Shown here in pieces: positions 37,734 to 46,345 of a stretch of 64,000 bases of DNA. How positions within the stretch are numbered: position 1 is the stretch's first letter; each line of letters opens with the position of its first letter. The stretch comes from an uncultured bacterium (lineage in GTDB: Bacteria; Planctomycetota; JAJSAM01; JAJVHW01). The notes beneath the pieces are model-generated. The model saw only the letters and a program-made list of their open reading frames with translations, was not told the origin of the DNA and searched no databases. The translations under genes and the position numbers were made by a program. The stretch covers positions 1 to 64,000 of the forward strand of contig CALKVK010000011.1 in the NCBI GenBank assembly GCA_937996235.1, in the 5' to 3' direction.

Positions 37734-38675
37734 GTGCCCAGCAGCCCGCGCGCCGCGCCCCCGGACCGCCGCACCCCGCTCCGGCCGGGGACCGCCGCCG
37801 CGGGAGCCGACGCGGCCGCGGCGTTCGATGTCGCGCCGCTCCTCCGCGCGTCGCCCGGGGGCGACGCGCCCGTCCCCTGCTTCCGCACGCGGCACGGCGC
37901 GCTGTTCGGCGACGACTGCCTGCGCGTGCTCCCCCACCTCGCGGACGGCTGCGTGGACACGGTCTTCGCCGATCCCCCGTTCAACCTCGGCAAGCGCTAC
38001 GGCGCCCGCACCGACGACGCCCGCGACGACGCCGAGTACGTCGCGTGGTGCCGCGCGTGGCTCGCCGAGTGCGTGCGCGTGCTGCGGCCGGGCGGTGCGC
38101 TCTTCGTCTACAACCTGCCGCGCTGGAACGTCGAGCTGGGCGCGTTCCTGAACACGCAGCCGGGCATGCTCTTCCGGCACTGGATCGCGGTCGAGATGAG
38201 CGCGTGCCTGCCGATCGCGGGGCGGCTCCACCCCAGCCACTACGCGCTCCTCTACTACACGAAGGGCCGGCCGCGAGTCTTCCGGCGCATCCGCACGCCC
38301 GTCGCGCTCTGCCGCCACTGCGGCGGCGAGATCAAGGACTACGGCGGTCACCGCGCCGCGCTCCACCCCGACGGGCTCACGCTCAAGGACGTCTGGACCG
38401 ACGTCCCCCCGGTGCGCCACCGGCGCTACAAGTCGGACGAGCGGCGGGCGAACGCGCTCTCGACGAAGCTGCTCGAGCGCGTCGTCGAGATGTCCACGGA
38501 CCCGGGCGACCTGGTGCTCGACCCGTTCGGCGGCAGCGGCACGACCTACGCGGTCTGCGAGGACCGCGGCCGCCGCTGGCTCGGCATCGAGCTCGACTTC
38601 GCCGACGTCGTCGCCGAGCGGCTCTCGGGCGGGACGCTCGCCCACCACGCGAACACCGACGTCGTCGAGCGCTGA
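37734..38675 (+). CDS. Orphan DNA methyltransferase (N6-adenine or N4-cytosine, beta class)
   Basis: The 313-residue protein has the catalytic motif DPPF (80-83) before the SAM-binding motif DPFGGSGTT near residues 265-275, the permuted order of beta-class enzymes. Between them lie VLRPGGALFVYN and a small Cys segment CRHCGGEIKDYGG that may be half of a zinc site. The GTG at 37734 is used; the first 45 residues are Ala/Pro-rich and the true start could be further in. No restriction enzyme is adjacent, so it may be regulatory or a remnant. It ends 15 nt before the convergent terC. Confidence 0.88.
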   Translation: MPSSPRAAPPDRRTPLRPGTAAAGADAAAAFDVAPLLRASPGGDAPVPCFRTRHGALFGDDCLRVLPHLADGCVDTVFADPPFNLGKRYGARTDDARDDAEYVAWCRAWLAECVRVLRPGGALFVYNLPRWNVELGAFLNTQPGMLFRHWIAVEMSACLPIAGRLHPSHYALLYYTKGRPRVFRRIRTPVALCRHCGGEIKDYGGHRAALHPDGLTLKDVWTDVPPVRHRRYKSDERRANALSTKLLERVVEMSTDPGDLVLDPFGGSGTTYAVCEDRGRRWLGIELDFADVVAERLSGGTLAHHANTDVVER

Positions 38676-38689
38676 GCGCCGGCGCGCGC

Positions 38690-39640
38690 CTACTCGGTGT
38701 CGTCGGTCGCGTCGCCGCCGCGGCCGCGGACGGACGCCACGGCGGCGACGGCCAGTACGCCGAGCACCACCGCGAGCGACGTCGTGCTGCCGATGTGGAC
38801 GACGTCGACGAGCAGCATCTTCGCGCCGACGAACGCGAGCACGATCGCGAGCGCGGGCGTCAGGTAGCGCAGCGCGCGCACGCCGGCTTCGAGCACGAAG
38901 AACAGCGCGCGCAGCCCGAGCACCGCGAGCACGTTCGAGCTGAACGCGACGAACGGGTCGCGCGTCACGCCGAGCACGGCGGGGATCGAGTCGACGGCGA
39001 AGACGAGGTCGCTCGCCTCGACGAGCACGACGGCGACGAGCATCGGCGTCGCGACGAGCACGCCCTCCTCGCGCGCCAGGAACCGGTCGCCGTGGAAGCG
39101 CGGGGTGACGGGCATGACGCGCCGCAGCAGGCGCGCGGCCCAGTGCCGCGCCGGGTCCGGCGCGTCGTCCTCGCCGCCGCGCACGAGCTTCACGGCGGCG
39201 ACGATCAGGAACGCGCCGAACACGTAGAGCAGCCAGTCGAACGCGTGGACGAGCTGGACGCCGCCGACGATCAGCACCGCGCGCAGCACGATCGCGCCGA
39301 ACACGCCCCAGAACAGCACGCGGTGGCGGTTCTCGGGCGGCACCGCGAGCTCGCGCATCACGAGCAGGATCACGAAGAGGTTGTCGACGGAGAGGCTCTT
39401 CTCCATCACGTACGCCGTCAGGAACTCCGTGCCGAGAGCGCGGCCGTAGCGGGCGAACACGAACGCGGCGAAGCCGAGCGCGAGCGCGATCCAGCCCGCG
39501 CTCTCGAGCAGCGCCTCGCGCAGCGTCGGCGCGTGCGGGCGCCGGTGGACGAGCACCAGGTCGAGGACGAGGCAGACGACGACGCCGACCAGGAAGCCGA
39601 TCCAGAGCGCGGGGTCGTGGTCGCCGAGGAGGTGGTCCAT
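38690..39640 (-). CDS. TerC/Alx-family integral membrane protein
   Basis: A 316-residue polytopic protein with about nine hydrophobic segments and the TerC signatures EKSLSVDNLFVILLVM and VEASDLVFAVDSIPAVLGVT, whose acidic residues lie inside membrane helices. Members export Mn2+ or load metal onto exported proteins; TerC names come from tellurite resistance. The acidic tail (GGDATDDTE) is cytoplasmic-like. I looked for a yybP-ykoY manganese riboswitch upstream and did not find one. Confidence 0.9.
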   Translation of the reverse strand: MDHLLGDHDPALWIGFLVGVVVCLVLDLVLVHRRPHAPTLREALLESAGWIALALGFAAFVFARYGRALGTEFLTAYVMEKSLSVDNLFVILLVMRELAVPPENRHRVLFWGVFGAIVLRAVLIVGGVQLVHAFDWLLYVFGAFLIVAAVKLVRGGEDDAPDPARHWAARLLRRVMPVTPRFHGDRFLAREEGVLVATPMLVAVVLVEASDLVFAVDSIPAVLGVTRDPFVAFSSNVLAVLGLRALFFVLEAGVRALRYLTPALAIVLAFVGAKMLLVDVVHIGSTTSLAVVLGVLAVAAVASVRGRGGDATDDTE

Positions 39641-40150
39641 GGGGATGCGCCGTTGCCGTGGAACCGACGGCGCGCGCGGGCGCTGCGGAGACCACGCGGA
39701 CGCATCACGCAGCCAGGCGTGGGCGCCCCGATCGCACCGTGCGCGCGGACGGATGGCGGGTCCGCGGAAGGCGCCGGACGTTAGCGGCGGCGGGGGCGCG
39801 GAGTCCCGAAGAAGCGGCTTCCGGCCGCCGGCGCCCGGACGGGCCCCGTCCGCTGCCCGGGGCAGCCGGGCGACGGATCACCACAAGACTTTGTTCTAAA
39901 AAGACTTACACGTGCAGACGAGCGCGGGTCCCGGCGCCGCCCGGGGGAGCGCGGCCCGGCCCGCGCGATGTGCGCGGAATCCGGCTTCAGGTGGTTCCCT
40001 CGTCCACGAGGGACGGTACACTGTGACGCAAGTACCTTGGGTGGAGCCGCCGCAGGGAGTTCCTACGGCGGATGACTCAGCGCGTCGTGTCGGGTACCGC
40101 GGCGCGGAGCGCGCGTCGTACCCGAACGAGTGGACATTGGGGAGGAGCCT
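39641..40150. other. Gene-free region with an AT-rich patch and a hairpin
   Basis: No convincing gene. An unusually AT-rich patch lies at about 39882-39912 (ACTTTGTTCTAAAAAGACTT), the best promoter-like sequence here. A 6-bp hairpin is at 40047-40071, and GGGGAGGAG precedes the exported-protein start at 40151. Confidence 0.35.
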
Positions 40151-40831
40151 ATGCGGAAGCTGCTCGTCGCAGCCGGCCTGATCGCCGGCGCGACCCTGGC
40201 CGGCTACGCGCTCTACTCGCCCGCTTCCGAAGCGGGTTGAGGCCCCCCGTTCGCCTGCGGCGCAGGCGTGAACACGGGGGAGATCGCGTGGGACAACAGC
40301 ATCGAGGACCCGGCGACCGTCAAGGCCGCCATCACGGGTGAGACCTCGACCGCGGCGAAGGAAGCCGCGAAGAACGACTGGGACGAGTGGACGGTCGACG
40401 ACCTCAAGTCGGGCAAGCCGCTCCTCGTCTACCGCTACCTCGACGGTCTCACGGCGGACCAGATCCGGGAGCTCGACCTCCCGAAGGGCGCCGAGGAGTC
40501 GTTGAAGTTCAGCCAGGCGTTCGAGGTGAAGGTGCTGTCGAAGGATGACGTCATCGCGCGCATCAACGAAGCGTGGCGTGCGAAGAAGTCGCCGATCGAC
40601 CCCGAGTCCGACACGAGCAAGCCTGAGAACCAGGCGTCCATCACCTTCTATGCGTTCACCGGCCAAAAGCTGGGGTCCATGGACGTGAAGGACAGCATCA
40701 GCTCGCGTGCGTTCGGCACCGCGCTCAAGCGCTACGAGGCCAAGAACCGCGCCCTCTGCGACCAGGAGATCAAGCGTCTCGAGGAGCAGGAGAAGGCGCG
40801 CGAGGAAGCCGAGGCGACGGCCGGGAAGTAG
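40151..40831 (+). CDS. Exported protein of unknown family with in-frame UGA: candidate selenoprotein
   Basis: ATG at 40151, preceded by GGAGGAG at 4 nt, encodes a clean signal peptide (MRKLLVAAGLIAGATLAGYA) and then meets TGA at 40238-40240 in codon 30. The same frame continues for 196 codons: GPPFACGAGVNTGE, then a charged alpha/beta domain (KPLLVYRYLDG, FSQAFEVKVLSKDDV) and a Lys/Glu-rich helix at the end. A GTG at 40268 could start the downstream part but has no ribosome site and lacks the signal. Decoding UGA as selenocysteine would give a 226-residue exported protein with Sec30 and Cys36. A hairpin starts 3 nt after the UGA (see next entry). The alternatives are a nonsense mutation or a sequencing error. 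The fold looks loosely thioredoxin-like, but no CxxC is present. Confidence 0.6.
40244..40280 (+). promoter_or_regulatory. SECIS-like hairpin right after the in-frame UGA
   Basis: Fifteen base pairs in three blocks (5, 4 and 6 bp) with two 2-nt bulges on the 3' side and a GGC apical loop. The loop begins 18 nt after the UGA and starts with G, fitting the published bacterial SECIS rules on distance and loop G. GC-rich sequence forms hairpins easily, so this alone is not proof. Confidence 0.45.
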
Positions 40832-41017
40832 CCCTCGGGCTGCTCCCTCGGACCTGATCCGAGATCATCCGGGCGCGTCGGACCCCATCGGTCCGGCGCG
40901 CTCGTTCGATTCCCGGCGACGATTCCCGGCGACGGCACCTGCGGCGAGCCGCGCACGCCCGGCCGCGGCGCCGGATCCGACGCTCCGGGGACGGTCCGCT
41001 CCGCCTATGCTCCGGCG

Positions 41018-43432
41018 ATGGGGAGTCTCCGCAGCACCGCCCGCGCCGCCGTCGCCTGCGCCCTGTGCGCGGCCGGTGTGCGCGCCGCGGACATCGACGT
41101 CATGCTCGTGCCGGGCGACCGCATCGAGCTCGAGATGGGTGGCGGCGGGACGGTCACGGGCGTCGTCGCCGGCGTCGCCGGGCAGCGGCTCACGCTGCGC
41201 GCGAAGCGCGGCCCGCGGAGCGGCGTGGAGCCCGCGCTGTACCTCGCGCGCCCCGACGGCACGCCGTTCGACGCGGGGCCGCGCTCCCACCGCACGAAGT
41301 CCGCGGCGACGCTCCGCGCCGTGCCGCTCGACACCACGGGGCCGTGGCGCGTCACGCTCGCCGCGCTCGCGGGCGGCGGCTCCGTGCGCTTCAGCGTCGC
41401 GGGCGCGCCGCCGCGCCGTGCCGTCCTCGCGGGCGAGCTCGGCGCCGACGCGCCGACGGGCGCGCATGCGCTCGACGTGCTGCCGGGCAGCTCGGTGCGC
41501 GTCCGCGCGCGCAGCGTCGGCAAGCCGTCGTGGACGCCGACGGTCGAGATCGAGAGCCCCTCGGGCGCGCCGCTCACCGTGCCGACCTCGAAGGCGGCCG
41601 GGTGGCTCGTGCTCGACGAAGCGGGGCGGCACACGCTGCGCGTGACGGGCGGCAGCGGACGCTACGCGCTCCGCGTGGACGTGAAGCCGCCGAAGACCGG
41701 GCACCGCGAGCTGACGTTCCGGGACGTCGAGCTGCGACCCCGCATCGACGACGTGAGCCCGCTCGTCCTGCAGAACGACGCGCAGCCGGACCTGCGCCTG
41801 ACCGGTCCCGGGTTCACGAAGGCGCACCGCGTCGCGCTCCGGCGCGACGGGAAGAACTACGCGGCGACGCCGGTGACCGAGGCCTTCGCGAACGATGCGC
41901 GCATCGCGCTCGACACGACCGGGCTCGTCCCCGGCCCGTACCAGGTGCAGGCGTCCACACCGCTCGGCAACGTCGTGCTCTCCGACGAGACGATCGAGAT
42001 CGTCAACCGGCCGCCGACGCTAAGCTCGCTGTCGGCACCGGAGTTCGCACTGCGCATCGCCGCGCCGGTCGAGATCGTCGGACGGGGGTTCGACGCGGAC
42101 TGCGAGGTGACCGTCACGCGCACGTCCGACGGGCTGCCGATGGACGTCGAGCTCGCCGCCGCGCGCGACGACCGCAAGCTGCGCGCGACGCTGCGCCCGC
42201 AGCCGTTCGCCGTCGGCACGTACGACGTCGTGCTGCGCGACCCGTCCGGCGAGTCGCGGACGTACCCGCGCGCGATCGACACGTTCGGCATGACGGGACC
42301 GCAGGCCGACGTGTTCGCGCACGACGGGCCGCACACGTTCGGCTACGTGTTCCCGATCTCGGCCGCGTACGACGCGACCCGCGGCAACGTGTGCGCGGCC
42401 GTGTACGACGACGGCGACCTGGTGTTCGTGCTCTTCGAGGCGCAGTCGCTCACCGTGCTCGACACGCGGCGCATCACGGGCGGCGGCCGGCTGCTCTACC
42501 CGCAGTTGGCGTGGAGCCCGGTGGACGACGCGTTCGCGGTGTCGTACGTCCAGTTGTTCGCGAACTCCGCCCTCGGCTTCGTGCGCATCTGGGCCGCGGA
42601 CGACCTGGACGACGAGCGCGCCCAGTCGATCGTCGCCAGCGACGACGACGTGACGCTCGTGGACGTGGCCGCCGACCCGGAGGTCGGCGGGTTCCTCGTC
42701 GCGTGGGAGCAGTGGGACTCCGTGGACGGTTCGAAGGTCTACACGCTGCGCCACTCCGCGAGCGCGCCCGCGAACCTGACCACGAAGTCGCTCGTCTACG
42801 CGCACACGCAGGGCTACGCGTGGGCGCCGCGCGTCTGCTACCGCGGCGCGCGCACGTTCGTCGTCGCCTACATCGGGTCGTCGCCGAGCGACACCGCGTA
42901 CGCCATCCGGCGCAGCGTGACCAGTGCCGCGGGTCTCCCGCTCGGGCCGAGCGTCGTCGTGGCGGCCGACACCAACTGGTACTCGATCACCGCACCGCAC
43001 CTGGTCCGCAACCCGCACGACGACTCGGTGCTGCTGGGGTTCTCGTATCTCGTGCAGAGCGCGTGGCACCCGGCGTTCACGATCCTCGACGCGCAGGACG
43101 TCGAGCCCGGACCGGTCGTCGGCAACGACCTCGAGGGCATCCTGGCGGAGGGCTTCATCGACTCGGCCGTGTGGGGCGAGGACCGCGGCGAGTTCCTGCT
43201 CGGACTGTCCGACACGACCGCGACGCGCGCCGTCGTGCGGCGCATCTCGCCGGACGGCACCCCTCACATCGCGTACCTCCCCGAGTCGTACGAGGGGATG
43301 GTCGCGGTGCTCTGGGCCGGCCCGACCGCGGGGACCGTCGGCCTGCTGCGCGGCTACGACGGCGACGACGACGACTACATCGACTGGTGGGAGCCCGTCG
43401 GCGGGCACGTCCGGGCCGGGCGCATGCGCTGA
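41018..43432 (+). CDS. Large exported protein with IPT/TIG-like domains
   Basis: The 804-residue protein has a signal peptide (TARAAVACALCAAGVRA). The N-terminal third has pre-peptidase-like beta domains (TTGPWRVTLAALAGGGSVRF). Next come two IPT/TIG immunoglobulin-like units: ISPLVLQND-type start DDVSPLVLQNDAQPDLRL and LSAPEFALRIAAPVEIVGRGF. The last 370 residues look like a beta-propeller of WD-like strands (LYPQLAWSPVDDAFAVSYV, VCYRGARTFVVAYIG). It is probably a surface or periplasmic binding protein. No catalytic motif seen. It starts 186 nt after the candidate selenoprotein. Confidence 0.75.
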   Translation: MGSLRSTARAAVACALCAAGVRAADIDVMLVPGDRIELEMGGGGTVTGVVAGVAGQRLTLRAKRGPRSGVEPALYLARPDGTPFDAGPRSHRTKSAATLRAVPLDTTGPWRVTLAALAGGGSVRFSVAGAPPRRAVLAGELGADAPTGAHALDVLPGSSVRVRARSVGKPSWTPTVEIESPSGAPLTVPTSKAAGWLVLDEAGRHTLRVTGGSGRYALRVDVKPPKTGHRELTFRDVELRPRIDDVSPLVLQNDAQPDLRLTGPGFTKAHRVALRRDGKNYAATPVTEAFANDARIALDTTGLVPGPYQVQASTPLGNVVLSDETIEIVNRPPTLSSLSAPEFALRIAAPVEIVGRGFDADCEVTVTRTSDGLPMDVELAAARDDRKLRATLRPQPFAVGTYDVVLRDPSGESRTYPRAIDTFGMTGPQADVFAHDGPHTFGYVFPISAAYDATRGNVCAAVYDDGDLVFVLFEAQSLTVLDTRRITGGGRLLYPQLAWSPVDDAFAVSYVQLFANSALGFVRIWAADDLDDERAQSIVASDDDVTLVDVAADPEVGGFLVAWEQWDSVDGSKVYTLRHSASAPANLTTKSLVYAHTQGYAWAPRVCYRGARTFVVAYIGSSPSDTAYAIRRSVTSAAGLPLGPSVVVAADTNWYSITAPHLVRNPHDDSVLLGFSYLVQSAWHPAFTILDAQDVEPGPVVGNDLEGILAEGFIDSAVWGEDRGEFLLGLSDTTATRAVVRRISPDGTPHIAYLPESYEGMVAVLWAGPTAGTVGLLRGYDGDDDDYIDWWEPVGGHVRAGRMR

Positions 43433-43508
43433 GGCCGGTGCGCCGCGCGACGGGTTCCCATGCGCCGCGCTTGCGTGTACGGTGACCCGCGAACCCGGGA
43501 GGTGCATC

Positions 43509-44162
43509 TTGAGACTCGCCCCGAAGCTCGCCGGCGGACTGCTGGTCTCCGGACTCGCCGCGACCGCGGCCTACGCGTTCTTCTTCGTGCTGTTCGCCGT
43601 GAAGTTCCTGCTGATCGTGACGCTGCTGATCACGCTCTCGGGCGGCGGACGACTGCGGCAGAAGTTCCGCGTGACCGCCCCGCAGGGCCAGGCGTACGTC
43701 GAGCGCGGCAGCTCGCCGGGCACGGGCAACGTGAACCTGTTCGGCGAGGTCGACTACGACCGCATGGTCCCGGAGATCCCGCCCGCGTCCGTCGTCACGC
43801 AGACCATCTCGCTCAACCTGCCGCTCGCCACGACGAACGAGCAGGAGACGAAGGGCAAGATCGACGCCGACACGAGCGCGTTCGGCGAGGGCGCGCAGGA
43901 CTTCGTCAACGCCGTGTTCCAACTCGCGGGCGGCCGTCAGAGCACCACGGGCAAGGTCGGCAAGGGACTCCTGGGCGGCAACGTGTCCGTCTCCGACATC
44001 TCCGCCAAGGGCAAGATCCAGGTCGACACCAAGACGTTCACCAGGTTCTCCGGCGCCGCGACGGTGAAGTTCACGGGCGACATCACGAACGGCCCGAACG
44101 CGGGCGGCACCGTGAAGGGCACCGTGAAGGTGAAGATCAAGCCGCGCAGCGTCGAGCGGTAG
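43509..44162 (+). CDS. Membrane-anchored protein of unknown function
   Basis: A TTG start at 43509 is favoured by GGGAGG six nt upstream; the 217-residue product begins with a hydrophobic region (residues about 7-45, AYAFFFVLFAVKFLLIVTLL) that makes one or two membrane helices. The rest is Gly/Thr/Lys-rich beta sequence with repeated strand pairs (KGKIDADTSAFGEG, KGKIQVDTKTFTRF, TVKGTVKVKIK). It could be a membrane-tethered periplasmic beta domain. No family recognised. The next gene starts 28 nt later, so both are probably co-transcribed. Confidence 0.65.
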   Translation: MRLAPKLAGGLLVSGLAATAAYAFFFVLFAVKFLLIVTLLITLSGGGRLRQKFRVTAPQGQAYVERGSSPGTGNVNLFGEVDYDRMVPEIPPASVVTQTISLNLPLATTNEQETKGKIDADTSAFGEGAQDFVNAVFQLAGGRQSTTGKVGKGLLGGNVSVSDISAKGKIQVDTKTFTRFSGAATVKFTGDITNGPNAGGTVKGTVKVKIKPRSVER

Positions 44163-44190
44163 CCGCTCGCCGGCAACCGCGCGAGTCGTC

Positions 44191-46212
44191 GTGACCCCGC
44201 GCGCGAACGCGATCGAACGCGCTGCGCGCGCGGTGCTCGTCGTCCTGGCGTGCACGTGGACGGCGGCGCTGCCCGGCGGCGTCGCGTTCCCGTACGTCGC
44301 GCCGAAGGCCGTGCTCCTGCACGTCGGCGGCGCGCTCGCGGCGGCGCTGCTGCTCCTGCTCGCCACGCGGACGGGTCCGCGAGCCGTGCTCGCGCGCGGC
44401 GGCGCGCTCTCCGCCGTGGTGGTGGCGACGTTCGTCTGGCGCGCGGTCACCGCGGTCGCGGGCGTCGACCCGCGGCGCTCGTCCTGGGGGACGCCCGAGC
44501 GCGGCGAGGGGCTCGTCACCGACGCGGCGCTCCTCGCCCTCGCACTGCTCGCGATCGCCGTGCTCCGCCGCGCACGCGACTGGCTGCCCGTCGCGCGCGC
44601 CGTCGTCGCGAGCGGGAGCGTCGTCGCCGTCGTCGCTCTGTTGCAGCTCGCGCACGTGCTCCCGCACGTGTTCGCGGACGGGGAGCGGCCGCCGTCGACG
44701 ACGGGCAACTCGCTCTTCGCCGGCGGTGCGACCGCCGTGACGGTGCTCGTGGCCGTCCTCCTCGCGCGCGTCGAGCGCCACGTCGCGCTGCGGCGCGCCG
44801 CCGCGCTCGCGGCGCTCGTCGCCGGCGGCGGACTCGTCGCCACGGAGTCGCGGGGCCCGCTGCTCGCACTCGCGGCCGGCGCGTGGCTGGCACTCGCGGT
44901 GTGGCGCGACGAGGTCCCGGTCGGAGCGCCGCGGCGGCGCGTGGCGACCGCGGCGGTCGTCGCAGCGCCGGTCCTCGCGGTGCTCGCGGGAGTCGCCGTC
45001 TTCGTGCCCGCCGCGCGCGGCCTGCCGCTCGTCCGGCGCCTCGTCCCCACCGATGCCACCGCGTTCACGCACTCGTTCCGTCTCCACGCCTGGCCGTGCT
45101 CGCTCGACGCAGGCCTCGCGCGTCCGTGGACGGGCTGGGGCCCGCGCTGCGTCGAGTTCGCGTACGACGCACACTTCGATCCGTCGCTCCTGCGTCTCGG
45201 CATGGAGTCGGTGCACGTGGACCACGCGCACAGCGTCCCGCTCGACGTGTTCGTCGAGACGGGCGTGCCGGGCGTCCTCCTGTTCGGCGCGACGTACGTG
45301 TTCGCCTACGCGGCACTCGCGCGCGCGCTGCGCCGGCGCCGCGTCCCGCTCGTCGCGGCGGCGCTGGGCTCCGGCCTCCTCGCAGCGCTCTTCGTGCACG
45401 GGCTCACGGCCTTCGACGACCTCGGCACCGCCGTGGTGCACGCGCTCGTCCTCGCCGCGGCTGCGACGCTCGGGGCGCGGCGCGGACGCCTCGCGCACGC
45501 GAGCGGACCACTGCCCCCGACGCGCGTGGCCGCCGCCGTCGCGTGCGGCGGCGTGCTCGTCGCGTGCGCCCTCGCGCAGGCCGCGTGCGACCTCGGCGCG
45601 GCGCGGCGTGCGCACCGCGCCGCGCTGGCCGTCGCCGTCCGCGACCCGTCCGCGCCGCGGCTGCTGCGCGACGTGCTCGCGAGCGCGTCGGCACACGCGC
45701 ACGATCTCGCGCGCACCGTCGCGGAGACGGTGCCGACGGAGATCGGCGAGGCGCCGCAGTCCCACGCCGACTCGCCGGCACTCCTCGACGCGGCGCGCGA
45801 CGCCGCCCGCACCGCGCTCGTCGCGAGCCCCCGCGACACACGCGCGGTGCGCTGCCTCGCCGCCGTCGCGACGACGCGCGCGCTGCACGGCGGCGACCGC
45901 AGCGGCCTGCAGCAGGCGGCCGACGCCCTCGCCGACGCCATCGAGCGCTGCCCCACGCGGCAGGACCTGCGCCTCGCGCTCGCCCTCGTGCTCTACGCCG
46001 ACGGCAACGTCGAGGCGGCGATCGAGTGGGCCGAGGACGCCTGGACCGACGACCCCGCGGTCGGCGAGGCGGCGTGGCGCTACGCGTGGCTCGTGGCCGT
46101 CTCGGGCGACACCGACGACGCGCGGGCGATCCTCGACGAGGCCGAACGGGCCGGCGCGCACTTCCCGAAGGCGGCGCAGGCGTTCGTCGCACAGATCCGC
46201 GGCACGCGCTGA
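44191..46212 (+). CDS. O-antigen-ligase-like polytopic protein with C-terminal TPR region
   Basis: The 673-residue protein has about ten membrane helices in residues 10-460. The signature RGPLLALAAGAWLAL, and the loop HVDHAHSVPLDVFVETGVPGVLLF (compare Wzy/WaaL SxHNxYLxxLxExGxxG), identify the O-antigen ligase / polymerase family. The last 180 residues are helical TPR-like repeats (ARTALVASPRDTRAVRCLAA, AIEWAEDAWTDDPAVGEA). It probably transfers or polymerises surface glycans. GTG start. It is followed by a gene remnant and a convergent kinase. Confidence 0.8.
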   Translation: MTPRANAIERAARAVLVVLACTWTAALPGGVAFPYVAPKAVLLHVGGALAAALLLLLATRTGPRAVLARGGALSAVVVATFVWRAVTAVAGVDPRRSSWGTPERGEGLVTDAALLALALLAIAVLRRARDWLPVARAVVASGSVVAVVALLQLAHVLPHVFADGERPPSTTGNSLFAGGATAVTVLVAVLLARVERHVALRRAAALAALVAGGGLVATESRGPLLALAAGAWLALAVWRDEVPVGAPRRRVATAAVVAAPVLAVLAGVAVFVPAARGLPLVRRLVPTDATAFTHSFRLHAWPCSLDAGLARPWTGWGPRCVEFAYDAHFDPSLLRLGMESVHVDHAHSVPLDVFVETGVPGVLLFGATYVFAYAALARALRRRRVPLVAAALGSGLLAALFVHGLTAFDDLGTAVVHALVLAAAATLGARRGRLAHASGPLPPTRVAAAVACGGVLVACALAQAACDLGAARRAHRAALAVAVRDPSAPRLLRDVLASASAHAHDLARTVAETVPTEIGEAPQSHADSPALLDAARDAARTALVASPRDTRAVRCLAAVATTRALHGGDRSGLQQAADALADAIERCPTRQDLRLALALVLYADGNVEAAIEWAEDAWTDDPAVGEAAWRYAWLVAVSGDTDDARAILDEAERAGAHFPKAAQAFVAQIRGTR

Positions 46213-46228
46213 GGAGTTCCGCGCGCGC

Positions 46229-46324
46229 GGGCCGCGCAGCGCGCTGTTCGGCGCAACCGGCATGGTCGGCCGGGCCGCACTCCGCGCGTGTCTCGCCGCC
46301 GCGCAGGATCCGCCGCGCGCCTGA
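46229..46324 (+). pseudogene. Remnant of a Rossmann-fold NAD(P)-binding gene
   Basis: The plus strand reads RSALFGATGMVGRAALRACLA followed by a short tail and TGA at 46322. This is the first beta-alpha unit of an NAD(P)-binding epimerase/oxidoreductase with GxxGxxG intact; the rest of the gene is missing and the convergent kinase begins. It looks like a truncated 5' fragment. Confidence 0.55.
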
Positions 46325-46345
46325 GCCGCGGACCGGCGGCCACGG

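Noticed and set aside
39641..39900. Manganese (yybP-ykoY) riboswitch upstream of terC
   Set aside because: The conserved core sequence of that riboswitch was not found on the terC strand.
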